Origin: Phialocephala subalpina
Taxonomy: Eukaryota; Ascomycota; Leotiomycetes; Helotiales; Mollisiaceae
Direction of reading: 5' to 3'
Assembly (NCBI GenBank): GCA_900073065.1
Contig: FJOG01000013.1
Span: 647,227-711,226, forward strand
Length of the DNA: 64,000 bases
The position numbers and the translations under genes were made by a program. Below the pieces are notes generated by a model. The model saw only the letters and a list, made by a program, of their open reading frames with translations, was not told the origin of the DNA and made no database searches. This document shows, in pieces, positions 22,200-34,579 of the stretch (positions within the stretch are counted from its first letter, which is position 1; each line of letters starts with the position of its first letter).

Positions 22200-23658
22200 G
22201 CTGCAATCCCTGACAAAATATCAAAATGGTCTTCTAGGAAGACAGCCATCACCAAGCCAAATCCTGCCACGCATATTGAAGTTGTAAGCAAGGTCGTGTG
22301 CAAGCTCTTGTGCAAGACCATGATGAGCATTGGCCCAATGAGGAATGCTCCTCCCAAAGGGGCCATACCAATTCTCTTCAAGAGCTGCTCCTTGTCGTTC
22401 AGTCTATTTATGATGATTCGAGATCTGCCATACACTTTGATATATTTGTCGTTTCTATCTCGACGAGGCGGAAGTGTTGAGGACGCGGGGAAGTCTGCAT
22501 CCAACAAAGGCTCAAGCGAGCTACGAGCTTCACTCCTCCACTTTGTTATTACTTCGTTGAGAACAGCGCGGTTAATTGTCTTCCCATTCGTGATAATAAA
22601 AGGATCATTATCGCGTCCTATCAAGGCGAACTTTTTGATTTCCTCCCACTCGTTCAAAGCTTGTAATCTTACTGTTTCACGGTCGACGTTAAGATGCATC
22701 ACTTCGGGCAAAGATTGAGTTCACCTTTTACCATAATTATGCATATGTCTCCCCAGATAATTACTGTAGGTCCATTTGTTGCCATATTTGAAAGTGAGGG
22801 CCTTTGCAATGGGTTACTTCTGAATTCGTTATATATTAACAAGTTGCAAAGTTGCTGGATCGACAGTAGTTGAACCATCCTGGGAGTAGGTTGTCCTTTC
22901 GCCATGAGCCTGTCTTAACCCCTCCTCGAAATCGCTCTCCAGGGTCTTTTTGGCTTTCTTGGAGCTACCTTTGGTTGGTGTTGTAGGTTCTTCTCCCATG
23001 AAGACTTTTAGTATTCCTCGACGCATCGCCAGTTTGGAAGGGATGACGGCAGGGGCTGGATGTGGTGCAGTCTCGTTCTCTGCGTCACCCTCCTGACCAC
23101 TTTGTTCGGTGGAGACTTCATTTTCCTTGGGAGCAGTTTCGACTTCAGGAGCATCTTCAACCTTAGGAGTAATTTCTTCTTCAATGATCTCTGTGTCGAC
23201 GTAATCATCTTCCTCTTTTTCCATGTTCCTAATTTCCCTTCTCGCCTATTTCCTTTCTTCCTTCTCCCTTTCCTCCCTGTCTCTTCCCCACTCTTCTGCC
23301 CATCCAGCTTCCCTCCTAACTTGCATTTTAGCCTTCGACTGTCTCCTTGCTTCTTCTCTCTCTTGTTCTTCCAACTCTCGCTGGCTGTCTGAAAACTCTG
23401 TTCTTCTTCCCCTTCGCCGGCGTGATGGCTGCTTGCACCAGCCTCATGGGCCGATGCCGTTTCTCCTATGTCATCTGATGCAGACTCTATGCGTCAGTCA
23501 ATACCTGCTAGTGAACAACTCATAGTCCGTGGGACTTTCATACCTTCGAACAGACCTTTCTCCAGATCAGGCTCGGTCGAGAATCGAATTGTTTGTTTTC
23601 CCTTCGTGTTTACTCGGATACTCTCGTCATTCTCAATGTCGGACGTTGCAAGATCCAT
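22148..23658 (-). pseudogene. DUF6594 family membrane protein gene with in-frame stops
   Basis: The 3' part (22711-22148) is a clear DUF6594 C-terminus: a soluble helical region, then three hydrophobic segments ending AAYAAVLVVFVG, the hallmark of this fungus-specific family of unknown function. Upstream in the same frame (to 23224 and beyond) lie an acidic region and a charged coiled-coil (SQRELEEQEREEARRQ). That frame carries stops at 23248-23246 (TAG), 22831-22829 (TAA), 22816-22814 (TAA) and 22723-22721 (TGA). An initial exon begins at ATG 23658 (MDLATSDIENDES) and is followed by a good 57-nt intron (GTATGA, ending CGCATAG), but exon 2 enters a different frame, so a frameshift is also needed. 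The gene is most likely dead; a spliced shorter product cannot be excluded. Confidence 0.6.
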
Positions 23659-23989
23659 GGTTTATGTCCGAAAGCATTAGTGCCTTGATGTTGCTCAAAC
23701 CAGGAAGCTCTCGGTTTAAGTACAAGAGTCTGCCTTTTCAGCTTGCCACTTTCAGTGCCTGCATGAAAAATATGCAAGAGTGCCAATTGGGGTCATATAA
23801 GCGACTCTCAGCCAATGATGAACATTTTACCTTCGAGACGGAAAGCTTCTGGATTTCTCTATTGTATCTCTGTTCTGACCTACAGTAGATGTATCTCATA
23901 TCATACATTTTCACTCAACCCCGAATATTTCCACACTCTCACAAGTCCTCACCTCGCCCTCGCCCTCATTCTCATCTCATCCAAACTCC
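23659..23989. other. intergenic, DUF6594 promoter side and MFS 3' end
   Basis: About 330 bp without coding signal. It includes a C/T-rich stretch at 23935-24000 that abuts the stop of the minus-strand MFS gene. Confidence 0.5.
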
Positions 23990-26010
23990 TCATCTCTTAA
24001 AACTCTTCCACTCCATCCCCGCACTCGCAAAGAACGCTGCCCCGGCCCCGGCAGCACCCAGCAAAAACGTCCTCGTAATCGCCTCATCATACGCCAACAA
24101 CGCTCCTCCCAACTTATCCAACTGTCCTTCCGACATCAAGAATTTCCTCAACCCCTCAGCTCCGACACCAACCACAGCTTCAGCATCAAGTGTTGGAGTG
24201 AAATGATGCAACGAAGAGACAAGGCGAGAGACGAAGATATTTTCTGCGATGGCGAGGAAGATTGAGCCGCCGAGGAATTGAAAGAATACTGCGATGGAGG
24301 TTGCGGTTGTTAGGTCGTGGATTGGGATGAGGGACATTAGGCCTATTAATGGCTGGGATATATTAGTTGTTGCAATGTTGGCTTTGAGAAAGAGGAAGGA
24401 AGGGACGAACCATTTGGATCACACAGGCGGCTCCGAAACCGCCCATGATCTGAATTCCGTTGATCAATGGATTTCCAGTATCGACTTTGAAAGTTGAGAA
24501 AAGCCCGTTGGCGATCGCTGTCAGGGCTGTTCCGAAGAAGAGCCAAGGGTTGAAATGTCCGAATCTTGTCACTAGTATCGTTAACACGATTTGAATCATT
24601 TCGGGATTTAAGGGAAGGAGCATACCCATAGCACCACCTAAAATGCTCATGACAAAGTTACTCAATACGGAAGGCAGGAACCTAATTCCACTATGCAACG
24701 GAGTTGCATTTTGAATAACCTGAAACCACATTGGAAGATAGTACGCTTGCAGCTGCACACTTCCCATCCCAAAGAAGACTATTAGTATAGCGGCAAGTAT
24801 GCTTCGCTGACGGATGATTCGAGGCGGGATGCTAGCTTCGTCTTGTTGTCGCCATTCCCAAGCTGCGAACGCGAGCATTGTGAGACCGAAGCCGACAAAA
24901 AGTCCGATGATGGTTGATGATCTCCAGGCATATTTGTTTCCTCCCCATTGTACGGCGATCAAAAGCATGATAACAGATGGGATGAAAAGCAGGAGTCCTG
25001 GCAGATCAAGGTGAGTGATCTTTTCTCTGAGTGGAAGTCTGGTCTCCGGTCGTGCCGCTGGATGGAAGACTGCAATCATAACGACAACGGCCAATGCACC
25101 GAGTGGGAGGTTGATGTAGAAGCCTTCTCTTGTCAGCAGAATTTTCCAGAGGTAGTGTTCTCATTGCTTACACCATCTCCAGGATACGTGTTGGGTGAAG
25201 ACTCCGCCTAGGACTGGTCCTAGTACATTTGAGACGCCAAACATTGAAGCAATCAAGCCAGTGTAGACTGTAAAGAGGTCAGCATTTGCCGAAACGCCAC
25301 CTTTCTTTCGTTCAGGAAAACAACTCACGCGGTCGTTCACGAGGCTTGATCAAATGTCCAAGAATCACAAGGCCGCCAGAGAAGAGACCAGCTGATCCCA
25401 TTCCTGCCACTGCCCTCCCTATAATGAGCATCTTCGAAGAAGTCGCAGTCGCGCAAAGCAAGCTTCCAAGCTCGAATAGACCGATAAAGACAAGGTACGT
25501 CCACTTGAGGGAGAAGTATTGGAACAATCTGCCTGCCAACGGCTGGAGGGCACATCTGAGAGGGTAGCATGTAAGCTTCTTTGCTTGTCTGGTGGCATAG
25601 GAAGTAATAACCTGAGGTCACTTACGTGCAAATCAGAAACGCAGAACCATACCAACCAACATCGTCCAATGAGTTGAACTTTGTCGTGATCGTAGGGATG
25701 GCCTAATTTGTGAGCATATTGTGAGAGATAGGGCGCGGGGCGGTTTGTACTGTAGCTAGGATCGAATTGTCCTATTTCCAGTTAGTAGGTTCATGTGGGT
25801 AAAATTCCAGGGTAAACAGACCAATCCGACCAGAAGCACTGTCATACAAAGAGCCATCATCATCAAGGCAAGCTTAACGCCAGCCATGTACTGTCTTTCA
25901 TCCTCGACCGGTTCTTCGGCAGCTGGCTCGGGCTTGTTCTGCTCCAAATCATCCTCCGTCGAAGTGTTGTCATGACTGTGAGCCTTCATTGACTTTTCGG
26001 TCGACGACAT
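23990..26010 (-). CDS. MFS multidrug exporter, 14-TM (DHA2) type
   Basis: Seven minus-strand exons (26010-25822, 25771-25751, 25702-25626, 25555-25329, 25267-25172, 25123-24411, 24352-23990) join in phase to 561 residues. A charged cytoplasmic N-terminus (residues 1-45, with SSTEKSMKAHSHD) precedes the first helix. DNSILATAIPTI is the D1-type motif, LAGRLFQYFSLKW is motif A, GRAVAGMGSAGLF follows it, and VLGPVLGGVFTQHVSWRW is motif C plus the WRWCFYIN landmark of 14-TM drug/H+ antiporters. Exon 2 is only 21 nt and encodes just DNSILAT. The proton-driven exporter would sit in the plasma membrane. It is transcribed in the same direction as the Zn2Cys6 gene 368 bp upstream, which suggests co-regulation. 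Confidence 0.88.
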
Positions 26011-26090
26011 TGTCAGAAATTGGCCCTCGAATATAATCGAGGACGATATCGAAATACTTTCAAGTACCTTCAACAATTGAAATGTCATCA

Positions 26091-26096
26091 TATATA
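26091..26096 (-). promoter_or_regulatory. TATA-box-like element of the MFS gene
   Basis: TATATA about 80 bp upstream of ATG 26010 on the minus strand. Spacing suits a core promoter element; prediction only. Confidence 0.35.
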
Positions 26097-26377
26097 CAAA
26101 TCTATATCGCAATGTAGTGTAATTCCGGCCGGTCCGAGCAATTTGTCGAGTTCGGAATTAAAGCTAGGCAGTTTGATTCCGAGATTAGAGAACGTACGTC
26201 CCTTGTGTGCCAATAGATAAATCGGGGCAGCATCTCGCCGGTTTACGGGCTCTTACACATATGAGATGCAAGAGTTTCTTGCGATCGCAATACGCGGTCC
26301 CTTCAGGCACGGGCTTACGCTGAAGATTGCCGGTGCACCAAGCATGTAGAAGAGCTTAGTGTGAGGCCTTGATCATA

Positions 26378-28639
26378 TCATGCTTGGAATTGCTCCAAAG
26401 ATCCTTCGAGAGATATTGTTGGATCGAGCGATGCAGACCAACCAGACAATAATTCATTCCATTGTTCGTCCGAGGTGGTGTCTGGAATGCTGAATGATGA
26501 AGCTGAAGCAAAATCAACGCAACGATTCATTATCGTGGGTAAGATATCCATGAAAGAGAACCCAGGATTTCCGATATTGTTGAACCCATCGATTGTCGGA
26601 TCCATCAATATCTGTGCATACCATATCTTCGTTTGTTGGAACAGAGCAAAAATATGATTGAGATAAGGGTTTGATCCAAGAGGTCTCATCGGCATTGCTT
26701 TACTCAGATTATTGATCAATGAATTGAGATAGTAGTCGTAGTTGGCTATTTCCCTGACCTGAAGCTGATCAAGAATTGGAGAATCGCAACTGGTCGCGAA
26801 TGCGCCGAGAACAAGAACTGCATATATGTAACCTAAGATATCCGGTAAGGTGCCATACATGGCAGCTTCGGGAGGAATTGCTATGAAAAAGTCGAGATAG
26901 TCCTTGCAAGCTTGAATACAGCGAAGCATAGTCTCGCTGCGAGCGGTGGAATAGTACCACGATCGGGATCTGAGCTGTGGAGACAATGCTTCGTTTTCGG
27001 GCAAGGCAGTGGCGTGGAAACCAATCTCGTTCAGGAAGATGCGCACGACGCGAAGCTGCATGGTGAGTTGTGCTTGAAGAATCATTAGTCAGTGCTCTTG
27101 ATACACACAAGGGCGTACATACCATTGTTCCATGCTTCTGGAGAGAATGATGATTCAATGTGCTCAAGCTGCTGTGCAAACGATTGTGCAAGGACACCAA
27201 TTCGGATAGCATCTGTGGGCGTGGACTTCTTGATTGAATTGTAATCGAAAGTATCGTTGACCTCTTCAGATAATCGTTGCAATTGAATGAAGAACGGCAG
27301 CAGACGGTCAGTCTCAACCTGGACTGCTTCTGCCAAGCTTTGGGCACATTCTTCCATAAAATTTGTATACTTCAGGTTGTTAGGCTTTCTCAAGCCATGA
27401 CATATCCTGAGACATATTAGCAAGGTTGAAAGACGCTCGGCCGAGTGGGACTCACTGTGAAGATACATAATAGCATCCTAGGTATGTTCTTCTGGCCTCT
27501 AGGTCCTCGAGAGAGACAGATGATGGCAAGAAGAAGGTAGTTCTAGCAAGCACAAGACTACTAGATTCTTTCGTTTGTTCGAGGGGCTTATTGATACCTA
27601 TGTCGACCGCCAACGACGTTGCCATCTGGCATAATTGGTAAAGCTGTTGGTTGTCTACATCAAAGTAGAAATGATACCTGAGAATGTCAGTATCATCGCC
27701 TACGAAAATCTCTCCGATCAGTTCAACACATACCATGCAAGGTAGACCAAGATCCCTTGTATCAGGTCTAAACTCTTCTCTGCACTGACGATGAGCTTCC
27801 GGCTCAGTGTCTCTTTCAATTCTTTCTCGATTCTTCGTTGAAGGGTTTCATTGTTTTCGGTGCCCATGGCGAGAATTGCCAGGAGGAGGAAAGGTCGGTG
27901 TCGACGTAGCGCATCCAAAGACATTCCGAGTACCACCACAAAAGGGAAAGGACTACTCTGAACCTGGAACCGGCGCAATGCTTCTTCTGCTTGGGCAAAG
28001 CTGATGACTCCTTTCGAGATAATATCTTGTATCCTGTCAAAGTTTTGAAAAGATGGGAATATAGATACTTGTGAATTCTGGTTGTTGAGGTTGATGTTCT
28101 CTGGTCCTCGAGCTGAAGATGGAGGGAACTCGAAGCCATTTGGGAATACCATATCACTCGGAAAGAGTGAGAGGTCTGGTTGATCACGTGTTGAAGAGGG
28201 TGTCGAGGTACTGGAAGGATCTGAGGTAGTGTTTGACTGAGGCACTGACACCCCTGCTCCAGTTTGAGCCGCCAGAAGGTTCAGCAAACCTTCTAGCTTC
28301 TCCTCCATCTCAGCCACACGTCTGTACGACAACTGGTCAGTGGAACGTTCCACGCTGAGATGACGATTGGTACTCACATTCTGGAGTTCTTGGCCCGCTT
28401 TGGACGCGGTTTAGCTTCTAGAAAGACGCATGCCTTGCCATCCTTGAGACATCTAAAAGTCCGTCAGACAGATGAATCATGGTCATGTGGTCTGGGAAAT
28501 ACTTTTGACACCGGTTTGAATCGTCGTCGCTGGGAAGACATCTGCCTTTCGAATTCCGACATGTCTCACAGGAGCGACGCAATTTGGGAGCAGCTCGTTT
28601 GTTGGAGCTCGCTTCCTCGTTCGTCCCGTTCTGGTCCAT
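26378..28639 (-). CDS. Zn2Cys6 fungal transcription factor
   Basis: Six minus-strand exons (28639-28503, 28452-28378, 28321-27734, 27677-27456, 27406-27123, 27072-26378) give 666 residues. The zinc cluster has six cysteines at 24, 27, 34, 44, 47 and 54 (CETCRNSKGRC, then CQKCLKDGKAC), split by an intron inside the cluster, followed by a basic linker (KPRPKRAKNSR) and a coiled-coil (MEEKLEGLLNLLAAQ). The middle holds the fungal TF regulatory region (VDNQQLYQLCQMATSLAVDIG, ARRTYLGCYYVSS). It probably binds CGG-type half-sites. It lies between two MFS exporters, all on one strand, which makes those exporters the natural candidates for its targets. Confidence 0.88.
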
Positions 28640-29151
28640 TTTGTTGACGAGGGGTTCGGATTGGTTCCGGGTATTGCAGAGCTCTGAAAGTATATCCGGG
28701 ATTGAAAGTCCCTCCTTTTGGCAGCATCGGAAACAAATTGAAATCCGCGCAGGCGGTAGATGGATTATATTCAATGAGGTCTGAAGTCGGAATCTCGGAG
28801 TGATGTTAGATTCCGGCTTGTATGAGGATGCAAAAATGTGGCACAGTTGATCCACCTTGTGGCTTGAATGTCTCCGGTTGGCCGATTGCCTCCCGTCAGC
28901 CAATGCAGGGGTCAAGCGAGTGCGAGTCTCACTGCAATCTGGGATTTGAGACTTTGAGACTGCGATATTTCTACAGTTACGAAAAAAGAGATGAACAATG
29001 AAGAGATAGACAACTTCCTCGACGAAAAAAATGTGGGGATCACCCAATGTTTCACCATAATACTGCAGCTGGTTATGAACATTCAAATATTACTTGGGTA
29101 TCGGTAGAATGAAAAACAGACAACAAGAAATCCAAAAATGACCTCGAGCAT
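28640..29151. other. intergenic, promoter region of the Zn2Cys6 gene
   Basis: About 510 bp with no supported gene, between the regulator's start and the stop of the second MFS gene. No clear palindromic CGG pair seen by eye. Confidence 0.5.
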
Positions 29152-31396
29152 TCATATACTCTGCTCCCGAGTTCCTCTCTCCCCATTCCAGTCCCGGGAT
29201 TCAAGTCCATCTCTAGACTTCGGACCCGTGTTAGGCCTGCTGCCATACTTCGACTCCTCCTCACAATCCCGCTGGTTCTGTCTAGCAGCAGCCTCCATCG
29301 CTTCCCTTTCATCAACCGTAAGATCACTCCCCGCCTTCTTAATCTTAACAAAGAAAACCAAAATCGTCAAAGCGGTCGCCGCACAAGTGACCTCGAACCA
29401 AAATACCGCATGGTAACTTTTTCTCAAACCAAGTCTCGCTACCGTGTATGTGTTCACGATATCCGCGAAACCAAGACATACCGCAATCCCAAGATGCAAC
29501 AATAGCATAATTACCGCTCCTGCTAGCCCCTGCTGTCTCTGCGGAAGAGATGTCGTGATAAATACGTTTGCAACATTGAAGGTAATGTCGATACCGACTG
29601 TTGCGCAGATCATCGCTGGAAAAGTATACACCCAGTAATTTGCTCCTTGAGGAGCAATTGCAAAAAGAAGGGGTGCGATGATCCAAGAGACGCCGGAGAT
29701 GATTACTAGAACGGTTCCTGGAAGTAGATGCAAGACGAAGCCTCCGAAGGTGGAAATGAGGCAGCCTCCTAATGCCATTGGGACATACCATGCGACAACT
29801 TGGAGTGGCGATGCACCCATCACACTCTCCATGTAGAACGTAGCGTAAAGTAGGAAAACGCCAAGCGAGCCGTAGGTAAAGAACAGCGCGACCACAAGGG
29901 CAGACATGCTGGGTACCTTGAAGAGAGAGGCTGGTAGCAGGGGCTGTTCGGCAATGCGCGCTTCGACATAAGCGCCTGCGACAAGGAAGAGAGATCCCAC
30001 GATAAATAAGACATAGATGTACGGAGTCTTCCATTGTTGTGGAGCGTGGGAGGAATCGATAATGGCGAAGGTGAATAGGATGAGACCGCATGCGATGAGG
30101 ATGGCTCCGAGCCAATCCATCCTGACTTTGACGAGGTTGTTGCGTTTCTCTTGCATGTCTGAAGGGACGGTGAGGGATGCTGTGAGAGCTGTGATCGCTG
30201 AAAGGATTGTTCCGATCCAGAAGTACCACTGTGTTGGTCACCGAGTCAGTCTTTGATATTTTCTTACGGAGATTGGAAAATATGGAATAATTAGGGTTGT
30301 TCTCGGAGAGTTCGGGGTGGAGAGACATGTACCCAGATCTAGTGAGACAACTTTGACGACACAGTACAAAGTGGATCATCTGTGGATGGGATATACCGAA
30401 CCGCCCCTAGGCAGATTGTCTAACACGAGGACAATCATTGCTGGAAGCGATACTTGAACGATAGTATAAAGAATATGATGACTTACACCCCACGTAGTAT
30501 ACTCTGCTGTTACGCCAGCAAAGAAAATCCCTGCGAAGAATCCCAAAGGCGCGCATGCACCGTAAATGCTGAAGACGAGGTTCTTCCGAGGACCTGGTCG
30601 ATAGATACTCCCCAAGATCATGACCGAGGAAGGGAGATAGGCAGCCGGACCCAGACCCTGCAGGGCTCGACAGAAGTTCAACATGACTTCGTTCGTAGAG
30701 AACCCAACAATCAAGCTCCAGATAGTAAGCCATGCCAGTCCAGCGACATATACCGGATAACCGCCAAAGATGTCAGCAGTCCTGCCGAATATCAAAAGGA
30801 AGCTGGCGAGGGTCAAAGAGAAGGCGCTGGCTGGCCACGTTGAAGATGCAGAGGGAATGCCTAGGTCTGTGACCAATGTCGGTAAGATAACAGTAAATCC
30901 AGATACGAAGTATTCCTGCAGTCGTTGATGTTAGTAATGAACATTGCACTTGTTCCATTGCCGCATTGGGAAAGTGGGGTCAACTTACAGAAAGGACCTG
31001 GGACATCGAAATCGAGAATACGAAGCCAACCTCAGCCCACAGAGAGGAAAAGACCTCGGGCCTTTGTCTTCCAAGACGTTCTATCCTAGCAGCATCTGAT
31101 TCCTCGACTACAAGTGAGTCGCTCCCCTGTTGACGGTTTTCTTTTTCTTGAGGTCTGAGAGTCCTAAGATTTGCAGATTTCGCAATCTCTTCCCGAGATG
31201 GCCTGGTGTGAAAAGCCTCGTGGAGTCGATTTGAATTCTTTCGAATCATGCCATCCGTGGTGGGAGTGTTCTTCTGAGGTGACGATGGAGAAAGGGAGTC
31301 GCTAGAATAGCAAGTCGTTTGGGCGCCACCACAAGGCGCCGCGGTAGATATATACTGCATGTTTGGAGAAGACATATTGAAGGATTGCGGAGACAT
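29152..31396 (-). CDS. MFS exporter, aminotriazole-resistance-like (14-TM)
   Basis: Minus-strand exons 31396-30989, 30915-30487 and 30228-29152 give 637 residues (630 if ATG 31375 is used). A long cytoplasmic N-terminus (about 115 residues, Ser-, Asn- and Gln-rich) is unusual and ends at a first helix split by intron 1. Landmarks: LTLASFLLIFGRTADIFGGY (motif A), CRALQGLGPAAYLPSS, GPRKNLVFSIYGACAPLGFF and, after the 258-nt intron, WYFWIGTIL. The C-terminus is charged (about 60 residues). The family exports drugs or small metabolites by proton antiport. Intron 2 is longer than its neighbours; no extra exon was found inside it. Confidence 0.85.
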
Positions 31397-32949
31397 CGAC
31401 TGGCTTTTAGAAGAGATAAAGACAAGAGTATAATGTTAGAAGGAATGAAGGTGCGTTGAGCGAAAAAGTCGCCTCATACGAGAAATTGGGAAGGAGAGAT
31501 ATTCATATACGCTGCCACCGCCATTCCTTGCGGGGAGGAGTCCAGTGCAATGCGGAGCTGATTTGTAAGGAAGGGCGTGAGTTGACTGTCGAGGGCGTCA
31601 CAGCACTTATACTCACCTCTTTTGGGAGTTGGATCCGAATTATGACGCCCCAAAAAATCGTGCCAAGCCAAGCACGATCGGTGACAGACCGAAGAAATGT
31701 CTTGATCTAGTGTGATCGATTACTCAATCGAAACCATAGAAGCCAGACGAAACTTGAAGCCAGACAAATGTCTACTCGTAAGTCTTACACTTTATTGAAA
31801 ACACGACAATGAAGAGGCGAACCCCACAAGAAAGACAAAGTAACGGGACTGGTGGTACATTGTCGTGAGGCGCCTCCCGAAGAGACAAAGAATTGGAGTC
31901 GCAGAGACAAGGAGATGGAGATATTGACATGCAAATAATTGGACAAATGCAGGTTCCATAGGTCGAGGTAATTTGTGCATCACTGTCAAAGCACTTATTG
32001 ATTGTGACGAGAGGTTCGTGATGCTGGTGTGAAGATGCGGGTATTTTTCCTTTTGCGCTCGAGCCTCCAGTCCTCGAGGGGCCAGAATTCTAGCAAACGA
32101 GGCAAACACTGCACGTGATCCTCTTTCCTGCTAGCGGCCGCACCCAAAAAAATTCTGTACATAAGCTCCGCCTACCTCTTGGGAATCTCTTCTTTTTTCT
32201 CCCTACATCAGTAGGTGATAATTAATACTTATTACTTATATGGACGCTCCGCTACGGCGGCTTGCTGAGGGTTATTCTTTGTCGCAAGACATAATGGGTT
32301 TTCCTCCGTTCCCGGCGTCCTCGAATAACGGTGAACGCTCTTTCCTATCAGCCGGCTTCGCCGATTCTCTCGGACGTTGACTGTGGGGTGGTCTCTACAT
32401 ATACAGATCTATAACTTGGTTGGGAGGATGGACTGGAGGGTGCGCGGATGATCTACAGGATTCGATGGTTGTGGCATGGCAGGCGCGTTGTGCTGTCTGC
32501 GCAAAGCTTGCTTGGAGACTGGAAATTGTGATTGTGCGCAGTGATTCATCGTGACTGCCAATTTGCTCTGCGAGTTTCAATGCAAAAGGCCTTCTGTCCT
32601 GGACTGGAACCTTCGCCTCGGGCTACACTTCAACTGAGATCGTGAGAATGGCCTTACGATTCTGTGTTGTCCAATTCTTCAAGCAATTTCGGCTTACCAT
32701 TGCGGGGTTGAGATGCTTCTTATCACTTTGGGAAGGATTTGAAAACCTTGACCGCGAATGTGTAGCTGCGAATGCCCTCAGAGCATTCGCGGGGCGGGGG
32801 CATTGGGTTGGTCACATCAAAATTTCGTAGGCAATATATTCCTTGATCAATGCACGTTTGGATTTCTCATCTAGCTACAAGCAATAATCCGTTCTCTCCT
32901 CCCACCTCAGCTTGGCAGCTCAATGAAGAGTGCAAAACAGTATGACTAT
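31397..32949. other. intergenic, between the second MFS gene and RPL10A
   Basis: About 1.55 kb with no supported gene. A minus-strand frame at 31792-32109 has no domain. 32640-32830 is open on the plus strand but featureless. Confidence 0.55.
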
Positions 32950-33798
32950 CTAGTAGAGGCGCTTGGGGGGGGACATAGAAGCCTTGATGGTCAAGCTGCC
33001 CACGTTTTGCCAGCCTTTCTTCAAGAGAGAGACAAGGTAGTTGATGGCCAACATGATGTTGGAGATCAATTGATCCTCGGTCATGTCAACGTTGCCAACA
33101 GCGACACCCATGCAGAGAACCTTCTTCAACTGGAACTTGATGGTGGACTTGACTTCGTTGATCTTGGCGCTGAGATCTTCGTTGTGGGAGACTGGGGTGG
33201 GGAATTTGCCAGCTGTGAATCAATTAGCATTGCGCAGACAGAAGCAGCATCGAATGTAACATACCCTTGGAGAGACCGGGACCCAAGAGACGAGGAATCT
33301 GCTTGATAAGAGTGTCGGAAGCGACGAAGGCATCGTACTTGCGTGCGAGCTTCTTGATCAACTTCTTGTTCTTGTTGAGCTTCTTCAAGTCATCAGAAGA
33401 CATGGCGTCGACACCACCGTGCTTGGCACGATCGATATCATGCTGGTCACCGAGAATGCTATTCCACCAAGTCAGCCCAAAGCTCTGCCAATATTGTAGT
33501 CCTTGTATCTGTGGCAAACGTACCAGATGCTCATGTTTGGGCGGGGGACGACTGGGAGACGGACGGTTCCGGAGAAACGCTTGTCACGTTGAGGGTCATA
33601 GTTCTTGAGGCCGATTTGGAGTTCGACGGTTTCGAGGAAGTTACGCTTCTTCGTCTCGAGGGAGTATTGAAGAAGTTCTTGGACGTTGGTACGCACTCCG
33701 GCTGTGGCGAGAAAACGTCAGTAATCGCGCCCCAAGGAGAGACAGGAAGAGAGAGGGAGCAGTAAGCTGTGAGACATACCGACTGTGATTTTAGACAT
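32950..33798 (-). CDS. rpl10a: 60S ribosomal protein uL1 (RPL10A)
   Basis: Minus-strand exons 33798-33780, 33701-33524, 33458-33265 and 33212-32950 give 217 residues, the exact family length. The first exon encodes only MSKITV plus one base. Landmarks: [20 protein letters not shown], the [20 protein letters not shown] block, [29 protein letters not shown], then [15 protein letters not shown] and the C-terminal [13 protein letters not shown]. The protein forms the L1 stalk of the large ribosomal subunit and helps move deacylated tRNA from the E site. All junctions are GT-AG and in phase. Confidence 0.96.
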
Positions 33799-34579
33799 GA
33801 TGACAGTCTTCCAGTAGAATTTCTGAGGTTCTAATGGTGAGGAATTTGCGTTGTGTCGTTCGTTGGTTTTGGAGGCTTTTTTTTGAAATCGGTTTTGTGG
33901 ATTGACTGCAGGTGCGGGGACTTTTAGCGCTAGCGTTCTTTTCACGTGACTCTTCTCAATCCTCGAGCTCCTGCGCCATGCTTCTCTCCCTCGTCCAATA
34001 CTTCTCGTCTAGATCACTTGAAGGCATGTTCACCTCATCTACCTAGACAGAACTCATATCATTGCTTCAATATCGATTCAATCACTAGCTATTGTCCACC
34101 ATGCAACATTCCCCACGCCGAATCGACAACTGCCCCTCGACCTGATTGACCGTCCTTGACCTCAAGTTCCATTCCGGGAAGCATTGTTTGTTGCTTCCTC
34201 TACTTCCTCATAGATACTCAGCCTGAATGCCCGGAATACTGCAGCATCATTTCATCCTCTTCTCAAAAAGCGAACCTACCGCCAAGAACCAGATTCTAGA
34301 CTTACTTGCTAGACTTCACTTCCATCCCTGCTTATAATACGAGTCTTATTGTCCTCTACCCATGAATGGTCACAGTTATTATGAGCTTTTGCTCTGGTTT
34401 CTGGAAATGAATCCTCAGTCGCTTTGCTTCATTCCCTAGAGAAGTATTTCTACCCTACATTGCCACCGTCTCCCTCCATCCCCTGAGTCAACCTGACTTC
34501 ATGCGAGCAACTTTGAAAACATCAAAAGACTTTCAACACTTGCTTCCAAACCCCTAAACATCTGGATTTCATCCTGCAT
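33799..34579. other. intergenic, RPL10A promoter and secreted-protein 3' end
   Basis: About 780 bp with no gene. The plus strand from 33950 to 34560 is C/T-rich and holds many short direct TCATC/CTTC runs. A T-rich tract at about 33880-33890 lies close to the RPL10A start. Confidence 0.5.

Noticed and set aside
29345..30379. long 344-codon minus-strand frame
   Set aside because: It is an out-of-frame shadow of the second MFS gene; Arg/Ser/His-rich composition is typical of a shifted frame.
23990..31396. secondary-metabolite biosynthetic cluster
   Set aside because: Only exporters and a regulator are present; no polyketide synthase, peptide synthetase, terpene cyclase or tailoring enzyme is adjacent.
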